Positions 32,447 to 41,853 of a stretch of 64,000 nucleotides of DNA are shown piece after piece. The position numbers were made by a program, and so were the translations under genes. Below the pieces are notes generated by a model. It made no database searches, was not told the DNA's origin, and worked only from the letters and a program-made list of their open reading frames with translations. How positions within the stretch are numbered: position 1 is the stretch's first letter; the number at the start of each line of letters is the position of its first letter. The stretch spans positions 124,001 through 188,000 of the forward strand of contig NZ_JAFCJI010000002.1 of the NCBI RefSeq assembly GCF_018131105.1, read 5' to 3'. The stretch is from Bradyrhizobium manausense (GTDB lineage Bacteria; Pseudomonadota; Alphaproteobacteria; Rhizobiales; Xanthobacteraceae).

Positions 32447-33394
32447 GTGGCTGAACAGAAGGCCTCGACCGCGATCGAGGCAGTGGAGAGCGGCCTCGCC
32501 GCACAGGGCTACATCGCGAGCCGGCAGATCGCGACCGCCGTCTATTTGTCGCAACAGATCGAGAAGCCGATCCTGGTCGAGGGACCCGCGGGCGTTGGCA
32601 AGACCGAGCTTGCCAAGGCGATCGCCGCCTGGCGCGGCAAGAAGATGATCCGCCTGCAATGCTACGAAGGCCTCGACGAGGCCAAGGCACTCTACGAGTG
32701 GAAGTACGCGAAACAGCTGCTGTACACCCAGATCCTCAAGGACAAGCTCGGCGAAGTCCTTGGCGGAGCGCAGACGCTGCACGCTGCGCTCGATCAGCTT
32801 CACGATTTCGGTGACGTGTTCTTCTCGAAGGAATTCGTCGAGCCGCGCCCTCTGCTCCAGGCGCTGGAGCAGCCGGGCGGGTGCGTGCTGCTGATCGACG
32901 AGATCGACAAATCGGATGCGGAATTCGAATCGCTGCTGCTGGAAATTCTCTCCGACTTCCAGGTGACCATCCCTGAGCTCGGCACCGTTTCGGCGATCAC
33001 GCCGCCGACGGTGATCCTCACCTCCAACAGCGAGCGCGACCTTGGCGACGCCTTGAAGCGACGCTGCCTGCATCTCCATATCGGCTTCCCCGAGCAGCGG
33101 CTCGAGGAACGCATCGTCGAGAGCCGCGTGCCCGGCATCTCGCAGACGCTGCGCCGGCAGATGGTCGGTTTCATCCACGAGATCCGTTCGCTCGATTTGA
33201 AGAAGCTGCCCTCTGTCAGCGAAACCATCGACTGGGCGCGGGTTCTGGTGCTGCTTCAGGCCTCTGAGCTCGATACCGAGATCGTCAAGGACACGCTCAA
33301 CGTTCTCCTGAAATACGAAGCGGACATCGAGGCTGCGTCGCCGCAGATCACGACCTTCATTGCCAAGGCGACCCGGTCCAACGTCTTCGGTTGA
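32447..33394 (+). CDS. MoxR-type AAA+ ATPase (CoxD-like)
   Basis: 315 residues. Walker A GPAGVGKT at 46-53, Walker B LLIDEID, and sensor-1 LTSNSERDLGDALKRRC. MoxR proteins act with VWA-domain partners to insert or activate metal cofactors; CoxD/CoxE mature CO dehydrogenase. The start is GTG with GGGAG upstream. Its stop touches the next gene, which encodes the VWA partner. Confidence 0.85.
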   Translation: MAEQKASTAIEAVESGLAAQGYIASRQIATAVYLSQQIEKPILVEGPAGVGKTELAKAIAAWRGKKMIRLQCYEGLDEAKALYEWKYAKQLLYTQILKDKLGEVLGGAQTLHAALDQLHDFGDVFFSKEFVEPRPLLQALEQPGGCVLLIDEIDKSDAEFESLLLEILSDFQVTIPELGTVSAITPPTVILTSNSERDLGDALKRRCLHLHIGFPEQRLEERIVESRVPGISQTLRRQMVGFIHEIRSLDLKKLPSVSETIDWARVLVLLQASELDTEIVKDTLNVLLKYEADIEAASPQITTFIAKATRSNVFG

Positions 33395-33399
33395 TCCCG

Positions 33400-34785
33400 A
33401 TGCGCGAGAACCTTCATCGTTTCTTTCGGGCGGCGCGGGGCGCGGGCGTCCATGTCTCGCCCGCCGAAAGCATTGATGCGATGCGCGCGGTCGGACAGGT
33501 CGGCCTCACCGACCGCGCCATCCTGCGCGACACGCTGCTCCTGACGCTCGCCAAGTCGCAGGACGAGAAGCTCGCGCTCGGCGATTGCTTTGACCTGTTC
33601 TTCAGCCCGCCGGAGCCACCGCAGGATCAAGCCGAGGCCAATGACAATGACAATGACGAGGCCTCGCAAAACTCCGATCAATCGCCTTCCGCGAGCTCGG
33701 CCAGCGAAGCGGGCGGAGGTCAGCCTCAGGAAGGATTGGGTCCGCTCGCGCAGATGCTGCTGTCGCAGGACCGCAACGCGATCCAGGCCGCCATCGCCAG
33801 CGCATCCGGTGCGGCTTCGCTCTCCGACATCCGCTATTCGACCCAGCGCGGCATCTTCTCCAGCCGTATCCTCGACGCGATGGGCCTTCAGCGCCTGCGC
33901 GATGACCTCGACGAGCTGACTGCGACGAACCCGGCGCTGGCTGAGCGCCTCCGCGGTGCGCTTGACGCCCTGCGTGAAGCGGTGCGTGACACCGTCTCGC
34001 AGGGACTTGCGCTCTATGCACGCGAAGAGGCCGAAAACCTCCGCAACGAGATCCTGCGCAATGCACCGCTCGCGCGCATCGAGCGGCGCCAGGTGGCGGA
34101 GATGCGCGCCCTCATCCGCCAGATCGCGCGCCGCCTACGCGAACGCTATTCGAAGCCGCGTAAGCGCCAGCGCCGCGGCCATCTCGACGTCCGCCGGACG
34201 CTCCGCCGTAACGCCGCCTGGGGCGGCGTGCCATTCCTCACCGCTTGGAAGCGCAAGCACCGCGACCGGCCGAAGATCGTGGCGCTGTGCGACGTCTCCG
34301 GCTCGGTCGCACAGGTCTCGGATTTCTTCCTGCTCCTGATCCACTCGCTGCATGAAGTGGTGGACGACGTCCGCTCCTTCGCATTCTCGTCACATCTGAT
34401 CGAGGTCAGCGAGATCCTGGAGAAGAAGTCGCCCGAGGAAGCGATGGCCGAGATCATGTCCAAGGTCGGCTTCGGCTCGTCGGACTACGGTTCCTCCCTG
34501 GTCGATTTCGAGCACGATTTCATGAGCGCGCTGACGCCGCAGACCACAGTGATCGTGCTCGGCGATGCCCGCAGCAACAATCTCGATCCGCGCGCCGATA
34601 TCCTGCGTCGGGTCTCCGAGCGCTCAAAGCGGCTGGTCTGGCTCAATCCCGAGGGACGGCTCGCCTGGGGTTTTGGCGATTCCGAGATGCCGCGCTATGC
34701 GACCTTTTGCAGCGTCGTGCGGCAATGCGCTACCGCGCAGCAGCTCGAGCGCGCGGTCTCGGATATCGTTGCGACTTATCAGTAA
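33400..34785 (+). CDS. VWA-domain protein (CoxE-like), partner of the MoxR ATPase
   Basis: 461 residues. A Gln/Asp/Asn-rich low-complexity linker near residues 70-110 (QDQAEANDNDNDEASQ) separates the N-terminal part from a VWA domain with MIDAS DVSGS at 298-302. An Arg-rich segment (RERYSKPRKRQRRGHLDVRR) precedes it. The ATG is used rather than the overlapping TTG three codons earlier. The pair would act as a chaperone for an unidentified metalloenzyme; no CO dehydrogenase subunits are adjacent, but a xanthine dehydrogenase lies ~17 kb away. Confidence 0.82.
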   Translation: MRENLHRFFRAARGAGVHVSPAESIDAMRAVGQVGLTDRAILRDTLLLTLAKSQDEKLALGDCFDLFFSPPEPPQDQAEANDNDNDEASQNSDQSPSASSASEAGGGQPQEGLGPLAQMLLSQDRNAIQAAIASASGAASLSDIRYSTQRGIFSSRILDAMGLQRLRDDLDELTATNPALAERLRGALDALREAVRDTVSQGLALYAREEAENLRNEILRNAPLARIERRQVAEMRALIRQIARRLRERYSKPRKRQRRGHLDVRRTLRRNAAWGGVPFLTAWKRKHRDRPKIVALCDVSGSVAQVSDFFLLLIHSLHEVVDDVRSFAFSSHLIEVSEILEKKSPEEAMAEIMSKVGFGSSDYGSSLVDFEHDFMSALTPQTTVIVLGDARSNNLDPRADILRRVSERSKRLVWLNPEGRLAWGFGDSEMPRYATFCSVVRQCATAQQLERAVSDIVATYQ

Positions 34786-34806
34786 GTCTCAGGTGCGCGA
34801 CAGACG

Positions 34807-34989
34807 TCAGCTCGGCGCAAGCTCTGCGTGAGCGACATTGCACTCGCGAAAGTGATAGGCGATTTCATCAAGCGCGCGCTGTTCCCATTCCTGGGCTTGC
34901 GCGAGCCAGAAAACACGACGCTCGAAATCGAGTGCGGCGCGCTCCCGGCACAGGGATTCCTGACTGCGAATTTCCACCAGCCTGTTCAT
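34807..34989 (-). CDS. small helical orphan protein (60 aa)
   Basis: MNRLVEIRSQESLCRERAAL then DFERRVFWLAQAQEWEQRAL and DEIAYHFREC: nearly all helical with aromatic spacing. AAGGAG lies about ten bases before the ATG; a longer in-frame start (MASHDKE) has no site. Unrecognised. Confidence 0.55.
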   Translation of the reverse strand: MNRLVEIRSQESLCRERAALDFERRVFWLAQAQEWEQRALDEIAYHFRECNVAHAELAPS

Positions 34990-35329
34990 GCACTCACACT
35001 CCTTGTCGTGTGAAGCCATTCCCCACGAAACAGCTTAGCAGAGTCGCGAACGCAGCGTCTCACCGTTTCCGTGCATATCGCGACGCAGAATGAGACAGCA
35101 GCGCTTCCTGTGCAGTGCGGCCGTCGCAGCGCAACATCATCAATTAGTGATCAATGATCGGGACGATTATCGCGTCCGAACGATCTTAACCATTGTGGCA
35201 CGACGGACTGCGGCAATTCGTGAAGAGAAGTTCTAAACAGCTCACCGAATTCCCGACTCATTGTCGTCGCATGGTTTTCATGCAGCGCCGCTAACAGGGG
35301 CGCGCGAACGTGACATCGATCGAGGCAAC
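34990..35329. other. 340-base interval without a clear gene
   Basis: A dyad GGACG-N7-CGTCC lies at 35161-35177, upstream of the next gene. Nothing else is supported. Confidence 0.35.
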
Positions 35330-35551
35330 ATGAACGACGATTTCGACTTCGAACTTTCGCCGGATCAATGGGCAGCGCTGCGCACACTTCGTAACCCTGT
35401 AGCAAACGATCGTCTCTCGAAGGCCTATCTCGTCGAAAGCCTCGTCAAGCTTGGTCTCGTCGTCATCACTGACGGCGTCCCGGCGATAACCCTGATCGGG
35501 CGCAAAGCGCTGGTGCGCGGATCGTGCCGATTGCTGGACTTGGTGGCGTAA
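35330..35551 (+). CDS. small orphan protein (73 aa)
   Basis: MNDDFDFELSPDQWAALRTL, then RNPVANDRLSKAYLVESLVK and LGLVVITDGVPAITLIGRKA. The pattern resembles a winged-helix or DNA-binding fold, but no known family is evident. GAGGCAAC precedes the ATG. It is convergent with the larger gene to the right. Confidence 0.6.
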   Translation: MNDDFDFELSPDQWAALRTLRNPVANDRLSKAYLVESLVKLGLVVITDGVPAITLIGRKALVRGSCRLLDLVA

Positions 35552-35584
35552 CGCCCGCGTCAAAATATCGGCGCGGGTCGCGGA

Positions 35585-36958
35585 TCAGTCGTTCCACCGC
35601 AGGAGCGGCGTTCCGTATGCTCTCTTCCAGACCGACAGGAAGCGCGGAAACCAGGAATGGGCAACCGCGCCCTTATAGGCCCAGGTGCGATATTTCAGAC
35701 CCTGCTCCGAGATCAGTTCCTGATACCCGCCGTGGATCTCGGTCGCCGTGCGAATGTCCTTCAAGATCGCTTGCGCGCAGGTCCGGTAGGTCTCGCTCCC
35801 CGCGAGCTCGTCGAAGTCCAGCATGCGATCCGCGAACTCGACGTTGAACGTCGGCCAGGACGTCCGCCCCTGGTAGGCTGGCGCCGCAATCTTGTGGATC
35901 GTCTTGTTGCGCGGATTATCCATCGAGACGAGGAAGTGGAACGTGTTGGGGATGCGAAAACGAGGTTCGGCGATGATCAGATCCGTCGTGGCCGCAAACA
36001 GCGCGCGCTCGCTCGCATCGTTCATGTCCCAGAAGCCGCGATGCACGCCGACGAAATCCAGCGCGACCATGGAGACCGGCGTGCCCGCCGGGCCGTCCAG
36101 CGAATGCCTGACATAACCGTCCTTGCCAAACAGGCTGAGCAGTCCGGTCTTATACTCTGCAAGGTCGCGCCCAAGCAGCCGCTTCAGTTCATTCTCTTCG
36201 ACGAAGCCGAGCTGCACGCCCCACGCGAAGGTCGTGTAGACACAGGCATTGGTGACAAAACGCCGGCGCTCGGCGCGGGTGTCCGTCGCTGCAGAGCGAG
36301 GCCCGCTGGCGTCACAGAGCAGATATCTGGTGCCGTCAGCGTCGAACGGCTCCAGCTCGCTTGCAAGCTTCAGGGTCGCGCGCTTCAGATCGTCGCCATA
36401 CTCCGCCAGCAACATGCGGCCGGCGTCGGCGCATTGTGACATCGCCACGTAGGACGACGCCCGCTCCTCTGCGGAGAGCATCTGCTGGAGCCCGGCGAGG
36501 ATGCCGAGCAACGTGTCCGAGGGCCGCGAGAAATAGTTCACGCCGAGATACCGGCCGGCTCCTGCCGGGACAATGGTCGTGGTGACGACGTCGGCGCGGA
36601 CTGCCTCCAGCAGCAGGCGCACGCTCTTTTCGAGCAGCCGCGCTCGCCGCACCGCATCCTGCGCATCGATGATGGTCTCGGGGTCGAGTACATCAGGATA
36701 GAACCAGGCGAAGTCACGCGGATAATAGGCCGAGGCATGCGGTGCGCCCGTGACGAGGAAAGCCTCGGTCACCGAAAAGGCCTTATCCATCGAGTGCCGG
36801 TAGAGATCCTCGATGGCCGACAGCGAATGTGGCGATTGTCTCAGGAACCGATCGCCGAGAAAGTTGACCGTCTGGAGAGCGTTGGCGACGAAGGTCGCAG
36901 CCGCGCCTTGGTAAAATCGGTTTCCACGACGTGACGGCAAGAAAATATCGCTGCTCAT
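35585..36958 (-). CDS. large unknown protein, possible six-hairpin glycosidase-like fold (457 aa)
   Basis: I do not recognise a family. The first third has a motif (SAYYPRDFAWFYPDVLDPET) that resembles substrate-site loops of (alpha/alpha)6-barrel glycoside hydrolases; the rest is helical with many aromatics, ending in KYRTWAYKGAVAHSWFPRFL. No signal peptide, so probably cytoplasmic. The start is chosen by position. A glycan-active enzyme is a guess only. Confidence 0.5.
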   Translation of the reverse strand: MSSDIFLPSRRGNRFYQGAAATFVANALQTVNFLGDRFLRQSPHSLSAIEDLYRHSMDKAFSVTEAFLVTGAPHASAYYPRDFAWFYPDVLDPETIIDAQDAVRRARLLEKSVRLLLEAVRADVVTTTIVPAGAGRYLGVNYFSRPSDTLLGILAGLQQMLSAEERASSYVAMSQCADAGRMLLAEYGDDLKRATLKLASELEPFDADGTRYLLCDASGPRSAATDTRAERRRFVTNACVYTTFAWGVQLGFVEENELKRLLGRDLAEYKTGLLSLFGKDGYVRHSLDGPAGTPVSMVALDFVGVHRGFWDMNDASERALFAATTDLIIAEPRFRIPNTFHFLVSMDNPRNKTIHKIAAPAYQGRTSWPTFNVEFADRMLDFDELAGSETYRTCAQAILKDIRTATEIHGGYQELISEQGLKYRTWAYKGAVAHSWFPRFLSVWKRAYGTPLLRWND

Positions 36959-37052
36959 ATGCGCCTGGTATCTGGCGATCCCCGGCGATGGCCGGTCACC
37001 ATTCCAACCATGACTGATTCGTGTCTCGCCCTGATGACGCAGGGGCCTTCGG

Positions 37053-38336
37053 TCAGCGCGCGCCGGCGCGGTCTTCCCGGGGCCTGAAATTCTCGATCAC
37101 CCGCAGCAGCACCCGTGCGCCGGCGTCGGCATCTGCCAGCTCCACATGCTCGTCCGGATGATGGCTGATGCCGCCACGGCAGCGGACGAAGATCATGCCG
37201 ACATCGGCAATGTCGATCATCGCCATACCGTCGTGCCCCGCTCCGCTCGGCAATTCGAAGACGGGAAAACCCTCCGCTGCGATCGCCTGCGCGATCTGAT
37301 CCGTCAGCCACGGTGCGCAAGGCGCGGTGCGGTTTTCATGGGTGACATCGAGTTGAAGCGCCAAATGCCGGCGCCTTGCGATCGCCTCGATCTGGCGGAC
37401 GACGTCGGCCACTGCACATTTGCGATGCATGTCGGTCGGCGCGCGGATGTCGATGGTGAACGATACCTCGCCCGGAATGACGTTGGTCGCGCCGGGCCTC
37501 GCCTGGATGTCGCCGACGGTGCCGACGAGACTGCTCTCGTCAGCACGGCAAAACTGTTCGATCGCGCCGATGCATTCGGCCGCACCCGTGAGCGCGTCGC
37601 GGCGCAACGCCATCGGCACGGTGCCGGCGTGACCAGCCATGCCGGTCAGCCGCGCTGCCAGCCGGGTCGCCCCCGCAATCGCGGTCACGACGCCGACGGG
37701 CAGATTCCGGTTTTCCAGCACCGGCCCCTGCTCGATGTGCAGTTCGAGATAGGCCAGCAACTCCTGTCGGAGCCGCGCCGCCGTGCCGATACGATCCGGG
37801 TCGAGCCCAAAGGTGACGAGCGCATCGCGCATCGACACGCCGTCGCGGTCGCGTGTGCCCAGGACGCTCTCATCGAACGTGCCGGCCAACGCCCGGCTTC
37901 CCAGCAAGGTCGAGGCGAAGCGCACGCCCTCCTCGTCGGCAAAGGCGACCACCTCGATCGCAAACTGCAGGCGCTTGCCGCGGCGGTTGAGCTCGGCAAC
38001 GCAAGCGATCGCCGTGATCACGCCCAGCGGCCCATCCCATTTGCCGGCGTCGCGCACCGTGTCGTAATGCGAGCCGAGCATCAGGCAGGGCGCACCCGGC
38101 TGCTCACCTTCGTAGCGGCCGCACACATTGCCGATCGGATCGAGATGCGCGTTCATGCCGGCCTCCCGCATCCACCCGAGGAGGACGTCCGATGCCGCGC
38201 GCAGCTCCTTCGTCAGATAGATGCGGGTGAGCTTGTCGCCCTCTTCCGAGATCGTCGCGAGTTGATGCACGCGACGCGCGATCGCCTCCCCGAGCGATGC
38301 ATGTTGAAAGGCCGTACCAGCACCCATGTCGGTCAA
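37053..38336 (-). CDS. allantoate amidohydrolase/N-carbamoyl amidase (AllC-like)
   Basis: A dizinc M20-family enzyme of 427 residues. Metal and catalytic motifs: GSHYDTVRDAGKWDGPLG, FADEEGVRF, LELHIEQGP, GHAGTVPM, GAGHDGMAM and GGISHHPDEHV. AllC hydrolyses allantoate to ureidoglycine, CO2 and ammonia; relatives cleave N-carbamoyl amino acids. Neighbouring purine genes favour allantoate. It points away from the first BMP operon. Confidence 0.8.
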   Translation of the reverse strand: MTDMGAGTAFQHASLGEAIARRVHQLATISEEGDKLTRIYLTKELRAASDVLLGWMREAGMNAHLDPIGNVCGRYEGEQPGAPCLMLGSHYDTVRDAGKWDGPLGVITAIACVAELNRRGKRLQFAIEVVAFADEEGVRFASTLLGSRALAGTFDESVLGTRDRDGVSMRDALVTFGLDPDRIGTAARLRQELLAYLELHIEQGPVLENRNLPVGVVTAIAGATRLAARLTGMAGHAGTVPMALRRDALTGAAECIGAIEQFCRADESSLVGTVGDIQARPGATNVIPGEVSFTIDIRAPTDMHRKCAVADVVRQIEAIARRRHLALQLDVTHENRTAPCAPWLTDQIAQAIAAEGFPVFELPSGAGHDGMAMIDIADVGMIFVRCRGGISHHPDEHVELADADAGARVLLRVIENFRPREDRAGAR

Positions 38337-38692
38337 GCTTGCCCTCCTGGAGACCCTTCAACAGTCGCGACCAACAAAATCAGCCGGCCAACGCCATCTT
38401 AAGCCGGCATCTGGTTAGCACGACTGGGGGCGGCCGGCCCTCACGGGCCCATGAGAACCGGTTAAGACTGCTTAACGACATTGCATACAATCAGGAGATA
38501 TTGCCCAAAAATTCATCTGATCATTTCTTGGCCAAAATTTCTTTGACCCGCATACATTATATTTTTCAATCCGTTATCTGAATATGCCCTCTCACTAATC
38601 TCTGGCACGAAGCTTGCCACTCTCTGTTCCAGGTTCCGCCAGACCGGCGCGGCCTCGAGATTAAGGCGGTGCATCCGCCAAGGGAGCAACCA
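38337..38692. promoter_or_regulatory. divergent control region of AllC-like gene and first BMP operon
   Basis: 356 bases, AT-rich toward the right. GTTAAG-ACTG-CTTAAC (38461-38476) is a perfect 6-bp dyad and a likely operator. An 8-bp palindrome TTGGCCAA occurs near 38528. TATATT at 38558-38563 could be a -10 but no clear -35 pairs with it. Confidence 0.45.
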
Positions 38693-39805
38693 ATGGATTT
38701 TGGCAGGATTTCACGACGGCATTTGTTGCAGGGCGGTGCTGCCCTCACCCTCGGCGCTGCGGCCGGCGCGCGCCCGGTTTTCGCGGCCGAGACCACCATC
38801 GGCTTCATCTATGTCGGCTCGCGGGACGACTACGGTTACAACCAGGCCCATGCCCTTGGCGCCGCGGCGTTGAAGAAGATTCCCGGCCTCAAAGTGGTCG
38901 AGGAAGAGAAGGTGCCGGAGACTGACGCGGTCGAGAAAACGGTCGAGTCCATGATCAACCTCGACGGCGCCACCCTGCTCTTCCCGACCTCGTTCGGTTA
39001 CTACAATCCGCACGTGATCAAGATGGCCACCAAGTACCCGAAGCTGCGCTTCGAGCATTGCGGCGGTCTCTGGACCGACAAGGACCCAAAGAACGCCGGC
39101 AGCTATTTCGGCTATATCGACGAGGCGCAGTACATCTCCGGCATCGTCGCGGGCCTGACGTCGAAGAGCGGCAAGCTCGGCTTCGTCGCAGCCAAGCCCA
39201 TTCCCCAAGTGCTGCGCAACATCAACGCCTTCACGCTTGGTGCCAAGTCCGTCAATCCGAAGGCCACCACGCAAGTGATCTTCACCGGGGACTGGTCGAT
39301 GCCGGTCAAGGAGGCTGAAGCTACCAACAGCCTGATCGACCAGGGTGTGGACGTGCTGACCTGTCACGTCGACGGCCCTAAGACCATAGTCGAGAACGCT
39401 GCGCGGCGTGGTGCCTTCGTCTGCGGCTATCACACCAACCAGTCCGCGCTGGCGCCCAAGGCATATCTCACCGGCGCGGAATGGAACTGGGAAGCGCTCT
39501 ATCCGAAGTTCGTCAAGATGATCGCGGCCGGCGAAGGCGTCCCGAATTTCTACCGCGGCGGTCTGAAGGAAGAGATCGTCAAGGTTTCGGCCTATGGCGA
39601 AGCCGTCTCGACCGAGGCACGAAAGGCCGCCGACGAGGCCAAGGCCAGATTCATGTCGGCGGACGGGTTTGCGATCTTCAAGGGCGGCCTGGTCGACAAC
39701 AGGGGCAAGACGGTGATCGCGGCCGGCACTGATCGCGGCCAGAAGGATCCCGAACTCGAGAAGATGGACTACCTCGTCGAGGGCGTGATCGGAGCCACTT
39801 CGTGA
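38693..39805 (+). CDS. BMP-family ABC transporter substrate-binding protein
   Basis: Binding protein of the basic membrane protein/PnrA class (370 aa), which bind nucleosides, purines or related ureides. A twin-arginine-like signal (SRRHLLQGGAALTLGAAAGA) precedes TTIGFIYVGSRDDYGYN, and the fold shows FPTSFGYYNPHV, FEHCGG and FVAAKPIPQVL. The start has AAGGGAGCAACCA upstream. It heads an operon with two permeases, an amidase, an ATPase and a deaminase. Confidence 0.87.
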   Translation: MDFGRISRRHLLQGGAALTLGAAAGARPVFAAETTIGFIYVGSRDDYGYNQAHALGAAALKKIPGLKVVEEEKVPETDAVEKTVESMINLDGATLLFPTSFGYYNPHVIKMATKYPKLRFEHCGGLWTDKDPKNAGSYFGYIDEAQYISGIVAGLTSKSGKLGFVAAKPIPQVLRNINAFTLGAKSVNPKATTQVIFTGDWSMPVKEAEATNSLIDQGVDVLTCHVDGPKTIVENAARRGAFVCGYHTNQSALAPKAYLTGAEWNWEALYPKFVKMIAAGEGVPNFYRGGLKEEIVKVSAYGEAVSTEARKAADEAKARFMSADGFAIFKGGLVDNRGKTVIAAGTDRGQKDPELEKMDYLVEGVIGATS

Positions 39806-40914
39806 CAGCGGAAACGGCGGATTCCGCCGGGGCGGTCGGGACAGTTGCCCCGGCCGCCAAACCGGGGTTCCTCCAACGCTACGGCGGCACGTTCGAATAT
39901 GTGCTGATTCCGAGCGCGGCGCTGGCCGGCGCGCTCGTGGTGTTCGGCATATTCGTCGCGATGTTCGGCAAGAACCCGCTCGATCTCTATTTCTACATGT
40001 ATTACGGCGCCTTCGGCACCTGGTTCTCCTGGCAGAATACGCTGACGCGTGCAGCGCCGCTCATTCTCACCGCCCTTTGCACGGCGCTGCCGGCGCAGCT
40101 CGGCATGGTCATCATCGGTGGCGAAGGCGCGCTGCTGATCGGCGCATTGTCGGCGACCAGCGCTGCATTGTTGCTTCAGGGCATGCCACCACTCGTCGTG
40201 CAGATCGCCATGGTGATCGCTGGCGTGATCGGCGGTGGGCTGTGGATCATGCTGGCGGGCGCGCTACGGCAATATCGCGGTGTCAACGAGACGATATCGA
40301 GCCTGTTGCTCGTCTACATCGCGATCGCGATTCTCAATCACCTCGTCGAAGGCATGATGCGGGATCCCGCGAGTCTCAACAAGCCGTCGACGCGTGAGAT
40401 CGGCGCCGCGAACATGATCGGCTCGATCCCCGGCACCGACGTGCATTGGGGCCTCGTCTTCGGCCTGATCGCCGCGGTCGCCGCCTACATCCTGATCTAT
40501 CACACCGTGTTCGGCTTTGCCGCGCGCGTTGCCGGTGGCAATGTCCGCGCCGCCAAGATCGTCGGCCTCGGTGTCAGCAAACTGATCCTCACCATCTGCT
40601 TCCTTGCCGGTGGCGCCGCGGGTCTTGCCGGTATGGTCGAAGTCGCGGCCGTGCAGGGCCGCACCAATGCCAATCTCGCGGCGGGCTACGGCTTCACCGG
40701 CATTCTCGTCGCCTTCCTCGCGCGACAAAATCCGCTCGCGATCATTCCCGTCGCGATCCTGCTTGGCGGCATCAGCGCGAGCGGCGGCCTGTTGCAGCGT
40801 CGCCTGGGACTGCCCGATGCATCTGTGCTGGTGCTTCAGGGCATCATCTTCGTCTTCGTGCTGGCCAGCGACGCGCTCTACGGCCGCATCGGTTTCCTGA
40901 AGGGAAAATCCTGA
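39802..40914 (+). CDS. BMP-type ABC permease, first of pair
   Basis: 370 residues with about nine helices; the core GEGALLIGALSATSAALL and EVAAVQGRTNANLAAGYG is typical of nucleoside-type permeases. The start is GTG overlapping the upstream stop. It forms the channel with the next gene. Confidence 0.87.
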   Translation: MTAETADSAGAVGTVAPAAKPGFLQRYGGTFEYVLIPSAALAGALVVFGIFVAMFGKNPLDLYFYMYYGAFGTWFSWQNTLTRAAPLILTALCTALPAQLGMVIIGGEGALLIGALSATSAALLLQGMPPLVVQIAMVIAGVIGGGLWIMLAGALRQYRGVNETISSLLLVYIAIAILNHLVEGMMRDPASLNKPSTREIGAANMIGSIPGTDVHWGLVFGLIAAVAAYILIYHTVFGFAARVAGGNVRAAKIVGLGVSKLILTICFLAGGAAGLAGMVEVAAVQGRTNANLAAGYGFTGILVAFLARQNPLAIIPVAILLGGISASGGLLQRRLGLPDASVLVLQGIIFVFVLASDALYGRIGFLKGKS

Positions 40915-40915
40915 G

Positions 40916-41842
40916 ATGGCAGACGGATCGATCGGACTCTGGACCGTCCCGCTCGCCGTGCTCGGTGGCGCCATTCGAGTCTCCACGCCTTTCCTGTTCG
41001 TGAGCCTGGGCGAATGCATCACCGAGCGTTCGGGCCGTATCAATCTCGGCCTCGAAGGCACGCTGGTGATGGGCGCGATGAGCGCCTATGGCATTTCCTA
41101 TCTGTCCGGCTCGCCTTGGCTCGGCGTGTTTGCCGCCGGCATCACCGGCGCGCTGCTGGGCGCGCTGCATGCCGGTATCTGCTCGTTGCCCCGCGTCAAC
41201 GACGTCGCGGTCGGCATTGCCTTGATGCTGTTCGGTACCGGCCTTGCCTTCTATCTCGGCAAGCCGCTGATTGAGCCCACCGCGCCGCGGCTGCCGGCAA
41301 TCGATTTCGGCTGGTGGAGCGACATCCCACAGGTGCGAGCCGCGTTACGCGTCAACGTACTCTTCCTGATCGGCGTCGCACTTGCGCCCATTCTTTACTG
41401 GGCTTTCCGCACCACGCGCTGGGGCTTGCTCATCCGCACCGCGGGCGAGAGCTCCGATGCCGCACGCGCGATGGGCCACTCCGTGCTGCTGATCCGCCTG
41501 CGCGCGACGATGGTCGGCGGCTTCCTCGCCGGCATCGGCGGCTCGTTCCTCTCGCTGTTCTATCCCGGAAGCTGGAACGAGGGTCTGTCCTCCGGCCAGG
41601 GCATCACCGCCGTGGCGCTCGTGATCTTCGCACGCTGGGACCCCCTCCTTTGCCTGTGGGCCTCGCTCGCCTTTGGCGGCGCCGCGGCGCTTGGACCGGC
41701 GCTGCAATCGGTCGGCGTCACCTCCGGCTATCACCTCTTCAACGCCGCGCCTTACATCCTGACGCTGGCGATCATGATCATCACCTGCTCGCCGAAACGC
41801 ACGCTGACCGGAGCCCCGGCCGAATTGTCGATCACCCGCTAG
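40916..41842 (+). CDS. BMP-type ABC permease, second of pair
   Basis: 308 residues. Typical features: [20 protein letters not shown] near residue 36 and [20 protein letters not shown] late. It begins one base after the first permease ends. Together with the ATPase at 42534 it forms the importer of this operon. Confidence 0.87.
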   Translation: MADGSIGLWTVPLAVLGGAIRVSTPFLFVSLGECITERSGRINLGLEGTLVMGAMSAYGISYLSGSPWLGVFAAGITGALLGALHAGICSLPRVNDVAVGIALMLFGTGLAFYLGKPLIEPTAPRLPAIDFGWWSDIPQVRAALRVNVLFLIGVALAPILYWAFRTTRWGLLIRTAGESSDAARAMGHSVLLIRLRATMVGGFLAGIGGSFLSLFYPGSWNEGLSSGQGITAVALVIFARWDPLLCLWASLAFGGAAALGPALQSVGVTSGYHLFNAAPYILTLAIMIITCSPKRTLTGAPAELSITR

Positions 41843-41853
41843 AGAACGAAGTC

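Noticed and set aside
38543-38563. TTGACC followed by TATATT as a sigma-70 promoter
   Set aside because: The spacing is only about nine bases, far from 17.
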